64,000 bases of DNA from Platycnemis pennipes (lineage: Eukaryota; Arthropoda; Insecta; Odonata; Platycnemididae): NCBI GenBank assembly GCA_933228895.1, contig OW121852.1, positions 131,187,544-131,251,543 of the forward strand, read 5' to 3'. Positions 12,169 through 25,000 of this stretch are shown one piece after another (position 1 is the stretch's first letter; every line of letters starts with the position of its first letter). The notes beneath the pieces were generated by a model. The model was not told where the DNA came from. It worked only from the letters and a program-made list of their open reading frames with translations, and did no database searches. A program made the translations under genes and the position numbers.

Positions 12169-12721
12169 TAGGGATGGGTCGGTTCCGTTCTCGGTTCCAC
12201 CGGTTCTTGAGCTTAGAACCGGAACCGAGGCCAAAAATAATCGGTACCGATTTAATTGGCGTGAAAACCAGTTTGAACGTGCTCACACTCTGAAAGTGGA
12301 GGCTTCACATTAAAACCTGGTGAAATAGTGTACTTAGATGCTTCAAAGTTGCCGCAAATTATTCTAATTCAGTCGTTTAAATGACTATATGATTTATTTT
12401 ATTACATCCAATTCTAGTAAGTGATGAAATACCACCGTAATAAGGATATTCTGATTGATAGGTATGTGTTACGTCCACCTACTTTGGAGGTGCGAGTCCT
12501 CAAATCATTTTCGTAAATTATATCATAATATAGTACATATAACACAAAAATATAACAAAGTAGGTATTCTTTTTCAAGCAGTATGTCTCTGAAAATGATT
12601 ATTGATTGTCTTATCTTACCACTAAACAATTCAAAGTAAGTGGAAAATTAAGAACCGGAACTGAGAACCGAAGTTACGAACCGAACCGGAACCAAAAAAA
12701 AGTGGAACCGACCCATCCCTA
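12169..12721. mobile_element. hAT-type MITE, 553 bp, exact 8-bp target duplication
   Basis: The inverted ends TAGGGATGGGTCGGTTCC and complement are flanked by GTTCTAAG at 12161-12168 and 12722-12729. Subterminal GGTTCC/GGAACC repeats make each end palindromic. It lies 213 bp upstream of the first mib2 exon seen. No coding capacity. Confidence 0.92.
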
Positions 12722-12933
12722 GTTCTAAGTGATGTTTAAAAAATGTATGTTTCACCCGAATGAATTTGTAGTTGTAATTTGGAATGCATTTTTGAGATAT
12801 TTTTCAAATTTCGCATCGATTGTATTTGTGCCCTCCCGTGACATGCATTTGTTTCTCTTTCTCTCCCGCCTCCTGTTTGACCTCCCCTCCGGCATTGCTC
12901 CTTGGATGACTCCCCGTAATTGGTCCGTTATAG

Positions 12934-13067
12934 ATCCATTAGCATCCTTGTTGTCAAACCTCCTTGAGCAACAATTCGAAAGCTCCAGCATAGATAAGTT
13001 AGTGCGAGAGGCAGCTCAGGGCCACCTAACCATTGTCAGGGACTTGCTGCAGAAATTTCCAGAGATG
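12934..13067 (+). CDS. mib2: mib2 coding exon, start of ankyrin region
   Basis: This exon encodes LVREAAQGHLTIVRDLLQKF, the first ankyrin-like unit, matching the vertebrate Mib2 pattern of EAAxG followed by VxDLLQKxPE. The acceptor is chosen as the first AG (12932-12933) after a long pyrimidine tract at 12850-12900. The donor is GTGAGT at 13068. The exon starts with two bases completing a codon and ends in phase 0. The preceding exon is not identified, so the start is the least certain boundary in the model. A reading frame continues upstream to 12729, but that part looks like intron and pyrimidine tract. Confidence 0.75.
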
Positions 13068-16000
13068 GTGAGTACATCACGAGTAGCAGTTTTTGTGCTT
13101 CAATTTGAAGTTGTCATTTAAGTTGTTTGCATGCAGAGAATCTTAATAGATACCTCCATTTCTTTGCTCAAATGTTTAGGGAATATTCCCTAGTAGCAAT
13201 TGATATCCATACAATATCCCCACAATATCCGTAATATCCAATTATAATGTCCACACAATATCCAATTTTCATCCGCTAATATTATATAGATATCCATACA
13301 ATATCCGAAGTTGCCGCCAAATGCCATCCATATAATATCCAACTTAGATATTAAATAAAAAGGTTTCCCTTCCCCTGCTTCATATTTTTCTCTAAAGAAT
13401 ATTTTAATATTACCCTCCTTCTTGCTAGAAATAAATAGAGCAGCACACTGCAATTTTCCACACTTGTTTATTTCTCCTCAAACAGTTCCGACGTACCTTT
13501 TGTCATTACTTAAAGGCTACTGCATATAGCAGCCTCTAGATAATGATATGTAAGGAACGTCAAAACATGGTTGAGGTGAAATAAAACAACTGTGGAAAAT
13601 TACGCAATGCTGCTCTACTGTTTTATTGCAATGAATTTCCTCAAAGATAACTCGTCTAACATTGATTTTTACTCCTACACGTTGTTCGATCACAAACTTA
13701 AAAATGTATTTCACCATCATCGTAAAGTATTATACTAGAAACCAAGGTCCAAGGACCATGCTAGAAACATTAAGTACAGCATTAAATGCACAATAATAGT
13801 ATATTTGCATTCTGACACCCAAGATAACTATTCAGTATCCAAAAGGCAGTCATACATTAACATCCATACAATATCCACACAATATTACATTTAGATGTAA
13901 TGGGTTATCAAAAAAGCAGTAGTACATCAATATCCACATTTCCACAAAATATTACACTTCGATGTAATGCTTTTTGGATATTGGTAACATTCTATGGATA
14001 TTGTACAGATATCAATTGCTACTAGGGTTTGAATTTTACTCATCACCTGGTGACATTGTCTATGTTTAGAATAGAAATTTGATGTTTGGTGTGATCGTGT
14101 GGTGATGTTATTTTTACTCTCACTCAAATTCAATGACGTTGTGTTTTCAGACTCTCACTGTGCTTCTTTTATGTCTGTGCAAATCATTTCCCCTTTCTAA
14201 GTTTTGAAAATTGGTTGTCACCAAAATTGGATTCATTTTCAAGAGCTAGAAAATTAGAAGTTTTAGCCTTTTTTCACTGCCATTTCTATTTCCTTGCAAT
14301 GAATCCATTTTTGAGGAATAATGATATGTATTTGAAAAGTTTTCTCCCCTATCATTCAGCATTCAACTCTCAATAACATGTAACAATTGAGAAAATTTCC
14401 TCCTCGTGCCAAAATAATACATTAATTACATTTTAAATTGATTACTCTCATAGTATTTTTTTCAAATAAAAAAATAAATCTCTATAACGCAATTAGACAT
14501 GTTCAAACACTCAGGTAGGTATATTTCAATAATCAAACATGCTATTTCTTAATTGCAATTGGTAATGTGGTATTCTTGACTGTTTCATGGAGTGAATATC
14601 ATTGCATGAAGAAATATGCTTTACCTGGCTTTAAATTTTCATTTTTTTGATTATCCTGCATTTCAGCATAACGTGAAATCATGCAACTGTTATTCAAATG
14701 TTGTTGTGGTAACTAATCCCTGGATTCTGTCTTAACAATGTGCTGATTCAAGAACAATAACTATATGGTGCATTATTGTTATACTTGAATGGAATTTGCT
14801 TTGGATGCATAATTGAGTGAAACTCGAGGATCTATCAAAGATTCATTCCAAGTCCGTCAGCGATTAAATGTGATCACGGGTTAGAGTGCCCCACATATTC
14901 ATCTCTCTTTCTTTCTGCAAATCTCTGCCAATCACATTTCCTTTACAGGCAGTCCCCAAGTTACAAAAGCCTTGACTTAATGTTAACCCAAACTTATGTA
15001 AACTGTGCCCAAAAGAATGCTATTGATGGGTGGTATTTCAATGTAAACTTGAAAATAGTGAAGTGAATATTATAAGAGAGTAGATACGGGGAAAGGTGAA
15101 AAGGTCGTTGAAATTTACGAGGAGTGCACCAAGTAATGTGGCCCATTTTTGACTTCTTTTTTATAAATTTTCATTAACACAAATTAACTATCCAAATGAA
15201 GTTAGCTGTATGAAACTACCTTCCACTAACATCATGAATCCATGTAACAGTTTATGCAACCGATTTTACTGATGTTATTTTTTGGTAAATAACATGCACG
15301 TCATCCATTCAAAAAAGGTCAAAATTTGTAAAAAAAAATTCCATTTTTTTCCACACATCAACCATTACATTTACCTTTTGTAAATGTAATGGTAGATGTG
15401 TGTCTTTCCTGCCCTTTATTTCACCAACTGCAACTAATGTCCGTCGACGAAGTGCATAGGATAAGCCCAGTCAATTCGTTGAACATTCAGTTGTGAATAT
15501 TAGTTATTTAGCTGAGAATCAGTCATACAATGTATCCGTTTTGTATATCCTTAATGCGATATTTGCCTAGTAGTGTTAAAATTCATGATCACCGTGTATT
15601 CCGCTCATCACAAGGAATCCGAGGCTATGTTGTTCGGAAGATTTTACATCGCATTTTTTTAACTTCCAAGACTCAGGTCAAGAGGTAGTTGGAGCACACT
15701 AGCTTGAAGTAAATACGTGCTTGCAGTTCTAAAAATATGAGGCGATGATTATTAAAACGCTAATACAAGTAAGATCACACGTGTAAACAAAATCTTATGT
15801 AAGATCATCTTCGATTTCCATACCCCCCTTCCTGAGACCATAAGAAGAGTCCTCCTCCCCTCTCTACCTTTCACGCTCGACATAATTACTGAATGGCCCC
15901 CTTAGCTCCCTCTCGAAGCAATTTGCTCAGGTCACTAACCACCTCAAATATGATATTCCTGAATATGATGCTGCCATTGCTAATTGCCTCCTGTTTTTGC

Positions 16001-19000
16001 TCGCAGTGGCATGATAACGTTTTCTTTGTATGTACAAATATTTTTACATTTTTGGTTCCCTCTTACAATCAAGGGGTTATAACTACATTATTAAAATTGT
16101 TATTTGCTTCTATATGTCGCTCATGCTATCCGATTTTGATCCAGTCCAACAACTTGGCTTTGGTTTGTATTTTTCGTGCAACCTGTGCCGGATTCCGTTA
16201 GTAAATTGGCCATTTACTTTCCCTTCGATGCCTTTTCAGTAATCTTTGACTTCCCAGAACTACCACGACATGTACCTTTTTCTTTAAGAATTAGACATTA
16301 CACTGCCGCAGATACGCAACCACGAAAAATGTATTAAAAGTGTTTATAATTTGTGTGAGGGCTTAACTTGTGAAGGATTAATACATTTTTTCATTCTCAT
16401 AGATTTTAATGTATTGATTTCAGCTTTTAACATTTTCAGAGTTTTGACGAAAATTTAATTCGGCAGAAATAAAATATTCTGATAATAGCAGACCTTTCGG
16501 CGGTCGGTCCAGGAAATTGATAATGCCATCAGGGAAAAGTCAGGGAATTTGAAAGTTGGATATCAGTAGCCACCCTGATTGAAAAACTTAAAAATATGAG
16601 TCTTTTCTTTTACAAACTCTCGTAGAATCAGCGATAAAAAATATGTTAAACAACCCCAGTGCAGAAGCGAGAGTGATCACATGACTCAAGACATCACTTT
16701 GTGTCCTCCTCTTGTCAAATTGTAATCATAGTCGCCGTGGTGATGTGGACCAAGATCCTGTGCAAAAAACATTTATATATGTATAAATTATAAATAATAT
16801 GCCTTTGTTTACATATAAATATGTACATACACAAACATATTGCAACTTATATACATAATACAATGCACATATATCCATGAATATATCTAATTATTTATGG
16901 TCATATTTTTAGTTATCATCATTGGTTGGTTCTCGTTGTGCCCCCTTGTCTGTGATTGAGAAGGGCCCTGCCCTTGATGATTTCAGCTGGACCAGAAGAG
17001 CAGTGGGAAGACGTGCCTGCAGGTCGCTTGCCACCAAGGGCACGTGGACTTGGTGAGGCTGCTCCTGAGCGCCCGTGCTGTGCTCGAGGTGACGGACGAC
17101 GACGGAGACACTGCCCTCCACTACTCTGCTTTTGGGCAAGTCTCTTCATTGTGCTGACTCCAACACCCTCTCTGGGTGTGGGCCTCCGTTCTGTTTGGCA
17201 TTTCGATGCACGAGGAAGGGAGAAAGTTTCCGAAGAGACTTCAAGCAGACTTCATTTCTAAATAACATAAATCATTCTTGGGTTTCACAGGTGGTTGGAT
17301 TCAAGAGCGCGAAGATATTAACAGCTAAGGGCCAATTTCACAAACGAAGATAATCTTTTTAACTCAGTTAATTTTGGGATTTACCGAGTTAATGTGACTT
17401 TTCTGTTCCACCAGTACTATTAACTCGGTTAATATTTTTACCGGAGGTTTTCGCTAGGTGAAAGGTTATTATCCGAGATAATACTGTAAAAGCAGCATGG
17501 CACACAGGCGATTTCGTCAGCTACTTTTAGATATTAGTCGAGACATTTGAGCTCAATTATCGTTATTTAAGGCAATTACTAGGTGAATTAAGGAACGCAC
17601 AATTTATTTGAACCTAAAAGCTTAGATTTTATTTATCCTGAGTTAATAAACGCTACGAAAAGCACTTAGCAACAATTCAGGTTAGGTCTTCTCGGGATTT
17701 CCACCGGGTTAAATATTTATATAACAACAACATTAATAATATAGATAATATAGATGTTTCGTGCACGTTTAGTTAATATTTTGTCCTTCATGGGTCCATT
17801 GTAAATGCCTTTAGTTACAATAAGCATGAAGTTAAATCAGCTGAATTACAAATCAGTGAGGCGCTTTTATTTGTTTGTTGACATCAGGAGTATGAGAAAT
17901 TTACTAACCTAAACGTTCTCAGAGAAATCTCGGTTTTAAAAAACTGAGATAATAATAACAGTGGTGGAACGCAAGCAAGAGATTATCGAGATAATAATAT
18001 TAACGGAGATAATGTGAACTGCGATAATGGGAAATTTTACCGTCTTTGGTGAAACTGGCCCTGAGTCTGCTTCTCTGACTCAAAACCATTCACCCTGAAG
18101 ACAGTGGCAGACTAAGTGTTAGTGCCTTTGAGCGCTATCACTCGGGGTGAAACCAAGTATTCACTGGGAAAACCTGAAATACTTGACTGCTAAATGCTCT
18201 GAGGAAGGAGTTCCCTAACATTTTTTATTTCATTTCAGTTTATCTGCAATTGATGGTATTCAAGGGTTTTGCTTCAATTGCAAGATTTCGATTGTCCCTG
18301 TCATTGGGGTTGTTCCCAAGCTTCCATCACCATTCTGTTCACAGGGCCTCAGTCTTTATGATGTTTGACTTCAACTTTGCTGATTTCAACCTTTGATTGG
18401 GTCTGGGAAACCAAAACAGCCTCTGCGTCAGAAAGCATCAAAGCTTTCATCTAAGCATTCGTGTAGTGTAGTGTTATAAAATGGTAGCAGTGTCATAAAT
18501 CGTGGGTAGCAGATGCTACACAGTCTGAGTTGCCCAAGAATGGTATTAATATTGCTGAATGCTCATAGAAAACTTGAATGTATGCTCAACCCCAGAATAT
18601 AAACAAGAAGTAAGCTTTGAAATACCAAATAATTCTGAAAAACTCTGTCAGAAGAACTTTTGTAGAAGTACAGTGCTTAGGCAAAATATATTTCCACATG
18701 TGTGTTTTAAATTGCAGAGGTCAAGTAGTGGCTGGGTAAGGTAGAGAGTTTATACTTCAAGTGTTCTCAGCATTTCATATTGTCGTGATAGTTATAAATG
18801 CTTCTATAAAGTTCTCATGTGATGTGCCACTCAGACTTTGTACTTAAACCTTTGATTGAAATTGAAATTCTGTCATTATTTAACATCCACATTAGTAGAA
18901 GTATACTTTTGCACATTTAAATCATTTGATCCCAGTAGAACCACTAAGTATTCATGTTATTTCTAAATGTATATTCCCTTTTGGTACCTATAACTAGGGA

Positions 19001-22000
19001 CACTGAAAAATGGTAAATAAAAATCATCAAAAGCGGTGTTTAAAATGACAAATGCGGTAGTATTACTGATGTAATACATCTTCTGTGTCATAGGGGAGGT
19101 CATTCTCTCAGTTTTCCATTGTAGTCAGCAAATGTTGACATCGACTTTAACAATTCTTGCATTCAAGTAACTTAAGTGCTTAGGTACTGCTACTTAGTAA
19201 ATGCACTTTTAATGTAAATAAATACCAAAACAAGTAGAACAATATACGTATCAGTTGTTTAGTTGAGATGTCCATTGATGTGCATTCAAAATGAGCTATT
19301 ACTCTGTTCTTTACAGTTTTAATTTATAACTACGTACTTATTTATTTTATAACTACTTATATTTAAGAACAATGACTAAATGTGATGTTCATATCTTACA
19401 AATTATTTTTGAACTCCTGGGAAGTACAGTAAAAAGATTGTAATTTTTTGTTTTTTACCATCTTATTTGTATTGGAAAAAGCAAAAATAAACATTTAACT
19501 ATATTTCACTAATTTTAAGGTTCTTAAAACTAATTTTGAATGTTTATATAATAACTATTTTCCTGAGCCTCTACCTATACAGCTTGGAAAATCAGATAGT
19601 TGTTGAAAAAGCCTCTGGTAATAATGCGGCACTGGTCCTTGCTTTATCGGTTGACTTTACTTAGGAAGTGTGCTTGCTGGCCACTTATTTGCTTGGTTAG
19701 GTTGAAATAAGATTCACATTTGGTTTTGTCATTAAAGTTGCCACTTTGTTTTTCTTAGCAATCAGCCAGAAATCATGGAGCTTTTGTTGATAAATGGGGC
19801 CAATGTGGATGCCATTAACCGTGGCCAGTGCACTGCTCTCCATGTTGCAGTGAACAAACAGCATTTAGATTGTGTTCGTCTCCTTCTGAAATTTAAATGC
19901 AATATCAATGTACAGGTAATGTAATTGTATTATGTAATTTACTTAATTATCTTTCAACTTTCACAAGTGAGTTCCTTTAATATTCGGACCTGTGGAAAGG
20001 ATGAGCATAAAATTAATCTCAGTTGAATTTAAATGGTGCATGGACATACAAGTATTTTAGCATGCCTGCATGATAATAAGTGTAACATTAATTCTTTCTA
20101 ATTTAAAATGCCTGATGATGGCTAACAGCCTGCCACACACCCTTGTGGTGGCTTGCTGGTTGTTCAGTTGATGCAGATGAATGGCATTTTCCCACTGATA
20201 TATTGGAAGAAATATTTTTTCTCGTGAAAAAACAATCTTTGAGTTTTACAGCTATTATACAAATATCGGTCAATAAATTTAAAGTTGAAAGGATGCAGTG
20301 ACTGGAATAATAGTTAACAAATGCCTTTGCAGGATTCGTATGGTGACACTGCTCTTCACGACGCCATTGGGAAGGAAAGCTTGGAGATAATTGACATGCT
20401 CTGCAACGTCCCTGGTGTGGATTTCACGCTGAAGAACAAGCGTGGCTTCAATGTTCTCCACCATGCAGCGCTGAAGGGAAATAACTTGTGAGTGTTTATG
20501 CAGGGTGGCGATCGTCAGGGAAAACCTGGAATTGTCAGGGAATTTTGGTAATCTGGAAAAATCAGGGAATAGTCACTCGTAACAGTTGGGGAGAAACTGG
20601 GATAGAAAATTCTCGTTATTTTTCTACCATTACGTTTACCGGGCAGTCTTTCCCGCCCTTTATTTCACCAAAACATTTCGCCTACTAAAACTAATGTCCG
20701 TCGCCAAAGTGCATAGAATAAGCCCCGTCAATTCGTTGAACATTCAGTTGTGAATCTTAGTTACAGTAGAAGCCCGGTATAGTGAGTACGGCTTATTGCG
20801 AGAATCGCATTATAGCGAGTGGTTGTCTTTGTACCGCCAAAAGGCGTATATTTTACATGTAAAATGAAGCGGGTATAGCGAGGCCAAAAAGTTCCTTCCA
20901 CGGTATACGCTCGGTATTACGACAGATATCTCTCTAGGTTGATGCACCGCCTAGCAAAAATAAACCATTGTGTTTTGTATTATCTGCTAATTAAACTAAA
21001 AATACAAGATGTGTGCCATATCTACAACACCAAAAGCCAGTTATGTCCAAACATTAGCGATTTACGGCCTTCAGAAGGCTCTGCGCGCTACCATTTTACT
21101 TTCTTCTTTTGTTAGGGCCAGTCATCAGTGGGAGGGGAGTGGGCGGACGAAGAGCAAGATGAGAGTAGGAGAGGGAGTTAGGTATAGGCATGGGCGATAT
21201 CGTAAGGTGGTGATAACGATAACTCATATCATGACGATAAATATCGTGTTATCGTGCCCTGCTATTTTATCGGGGCACGATAAGATATCGGGCTACGATA
21301 AATATCATGAGAAACATCACCATAAATATCATTATAAACTATCATGATATCACGACCCGCTAAAATATCACGATACCGCGCCCCGATAAAATATCACGAT
21401 ACATTATCACGATAAAAGATCGTGATATTGCGTTCGTTCAAATGTAGCATAATCGCGCCGGATGAATTATCGTGATATTGTGCCGGTTAATCGTATCGGA
21501 AAAAGACAGCCATTGAGTTGGCCTTCCTTAAGCTGGAGGAAGTACATTTGAAAACTTACTATTCTGCTATGTGCTAATTCAAATTCTCAGCAGTTCTCTC
21601 ACACTCTCTCTTTCAATTTCAATGGTCTGATAGTTGACGTACTTGCGTGGACGGATAGGTAACGTACTTACTCCAGCTTAAGCGGAGGCCAACCCAAAGG
21701 CTGTCTCTTTCCAACACGATTAACTGGCGCAATATCACGATAATTCATCGGGCGCGATTACGCGATTTTTCAATGAGTGCAATATCATGTTCTTTTATCG
21801 TGATATTTTATCGGGGCGCGACATCGTGATATTTTATCGGGACCCGATATCATGGTTATTTTATCGCAATATTTATCGTTTCCCGATAAAATATCGGGGC
21901 ACGATAAGACAATATTTATCGCGCAACGATATATCGTCAATTTTAAAAACTCAAAATCAACTGTTGGACTTACCGGTTAACATTCGGAAACTCGACAAAG

Positions 22001-25000
22001 CTGATATTATCGTCATGACATGTTCGCAAAATTATCCAAAAACTTCCACATTATACCTAATAATTTAATTCCGACTAGTTAAGCTGTTCTTTACAGCTTT
22101 CTTCGGTGATGGAAAAATAGAAGAACTGGAAGAAAAACACCGAAACTAGGGAAATTAATGTTTTATATAATGGAAAATGTCCTGTTTCTTTCATGGAATA
22201 TGTTGATATTCTACCAGATTGTGCCTGAAATGACTTTATTGCTGTTTACCTTTGTCAAATACCACGGAAACAAAAGAAAAACTGTAAATACGAACGACTA
22301 TAAGGATATGGTGGGTTTTTTCAACACCTTCGGATATAACGAGCGCTTGATTTAGCGAGTGATTTCCGAGGGATTATGAGCACTCGTTATACCGGGATTA
22401 CACTGTATTTAGTTGTGAATCAGTCATACAATGTATCCCATTTGTATATCCTTTATGCAATATTTGCCTAGTAGTGTTAAAATTCATGATCACCGTGTAT
22501 TCTGCTCATCACAAGGAATTCGAGGCTATGTTTTTCGGAAGATTTTACCTCGCATTTTTTTTAACTTCCGAGACTTATGTACTTAGACTCTCGTAGTAAA
22601 TACGTGCTTGCAGTTCTAAAAATACGAGACGATGATTATTAAAACGGCAATACAAGTACCGTCACACATGTAAACAAAATCTTACGTAAGATCATCTTCG
22701 ATTTCCATAACCCCCTTCGTGAGACCATAAGAAGAGTCCTCCTCCCCTCCCCACCTTTCACGCTCGACGTAATTACTGAATGGCACCCTTAGCTCCCTCT
22801 TGAAGCAATTTAGTCAGATCACAACCCACCTCAAATATGACTCCATCATTGCTAATTGCCTCCTGTTTTCGCTCACAGTGGCATGATTACGTTTTGAAGT
22901 GAAGGCTATTCGGGTGCTCCACCGGGTCAAATCCTCCATCGCTGCCGACGTTTCAAGGAACGAGTCGTTCCCCATCCTCAGGGCTGTATGTCGTGTGTGG
23001 TGAAAATGGCCTCTATATATACCCGAATAGCCTTCACTTCCAGCGTACGCCGGGAAAGCCTGCGATCTATGATTACGTTTTGTTTGTTTATACAAATATT
23101 TTTACATTTTTTGTTCCCTCTTACAATCAAGGGGTTACCACCACGTTAATCAAATTGTTATTCACTTCTAAAACTCGTGCCATTCGATTTTGATCCAGTC
23201 CAAGAACTTGGCTTTGGTTTGTATTTTTCGCACACCTTAGTGATGCCTGTGCCAGAGTCCATCAGTAAATTGGCCGTTAACTTTCCATTCGATACCTTTT
23301 CAGTAATCGTCAACTTCCCAGAACTACCACGACATGCTATCTCTTCCTTGAAGAATTAGACATTTTCAATTTGTACTTTTACCAAAGGAAATATACACGG
23401 CCATGGAAACACGGTACACAGCCGCGTATCCGCGGCCGCAAAAATTGTATTAAAAGTGTGTATAATTTGTGTGAGGGCTTAACTTGTGAAGATTTAATAT
23501 ATCTCTTCATTAGGGAGGAGGTTCCATATATTTTTTCATTCTCATAGCTTTTAATGTATTGATTTCAGCTTTTATCATTTTCTGAGTTTTGACGAAAATT
23601 TAATTCAGCAGAAATATTGCGAAAATAGGAGACCTTTTAGCGATCATTCAGGGAAATTGGTAAAGCCATCTGGGAAAAATCAGGGAATTTGAAAATTGGT
23701 TATCAGTAGCCACCCTGTTATGTGATGTGACCACGATAGGTTTTCATCCACCAAAATTTCTGAATTTCCTACAGACTTGCAATATGGAATTTGATCGCTG
23801 TTAATTTATAATGTGATCCCGCTTTGGCACAAGGCATTTCTGCAATTCCCAAAATGTCTCTGGCACATGCATGGATCAAAGCCTAAGGGTACCCTAAAGC
23901 CTTGGTGCACCCTTTTAAAAGGTAGCGGAGACGAACAGGGAGGTTGAGGGAAGGGGTCATGCAGTGGTGCTCCTCAGTCACGGTGGACGCTGGCACCTGA
24001 CGGGAGAGGGGCAGCCAAAACATAGAAAAGGGGGCTGCCCCCACCCATTCCTGTCAGCAATTCCATCGAGGCACTGTGCACTTCTCTTCAAAAGTATAAA
24101 AAGAGCTTGATAATCATTGGGGGAGGAATGAATCTTCCGCCTATTAACCAGAGTTGTAACACAGTTGGCAGAAAATCAAGAAAGTACATCAAACACCCCT
24201 GAGAGCACAAAGTTTGCAGTAGACCTAATGTAAACCTAATTTCAACGTCTACATCTGGTATTCAGCTAACCTTAACACTTTCAGGTCTGACCGAATGTGA
24301 AGTACTGAACTCTCGTGGACTGCCATTTTTCAATGTTTTTCTTAAGTCATTTGTTATGAACTTTTTAACTTTAATGTTCTTTTTTTACATGTGTATTATA
24401 GTGTCTACTTTTATCTTTGAGATGAAACAAATTTCAAGAGATTGCATGTTATAGTTTTTTAATATTTATTTTTAAACATTTGATTGTTTTCCGTCTCAGA
24501 AAAAATTCCTACCTACTCCTTACGTGTTTTGTAGCGCAATTTCGCCATGAAAATGGTTACTTTCAATAACAATATTGATAATTGTATTATAGATTAATTT
24601 TCATCATCATTTTCGATTATTTATAATGGTTTACAATTTACCAAAGCATCACATTTTTCATATATACATATTTTATACTATGACAATGCAACCCAAACTG
24701 CACAAAGGGATACTTTTCTTCGATAAGCGTGGAAATGGATAAAAATTTCGTTCCGTATCAACAAGTCACTAAAATACATCTCCTTCGTGTAACCGTATTC
24801 ATTATAATTCAGGTATTGATTGTTTTACATAATTGCCTTTTGTGTTATACTGTGGAAGACAATCCAGCACACACAGTCCTACATCGCACTTTTCGCAAAA
24901 CCAACGTGTTTCCTTCCGTGTCTTCTTGCCGGTCGTAGCTTTCCATCTCTCTGGGCAGAATTTGCAATCTGGCGGCGTTGGTTTTGTTCACTGTTGAGGA

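Larger units (their letters stand above)
20501..23717. mobile_element. CAGGGTGGC element with 5-bp target duplication, nested insertions
   Basis: The ends CAGGGTGGC and GCCACCCTG are flanked by TTATG at 20496-20500 and 23718-23722. Subterminal GTCAGGGAAAACCTGG / AATCAGGGAATTTG repeats mark both ends. Removing the Tigger-like insertion (20764-22405) and the hammerhead-like insertion (22897-23068) leaves about 1.39 kb. The 5-bp duplication and CAGGG end resemble the hAT5 subgroup; this assignment is inferred. Confidence 0.8.

Noticed and set aside
12729..12933. Upstream extension of the first mib2 exon
   Set aside because: The frame is open, but the stretch contains a strong polypyrimidine tract and shows no Mib2-like residues; the AG at 12932 is the better acceptor.
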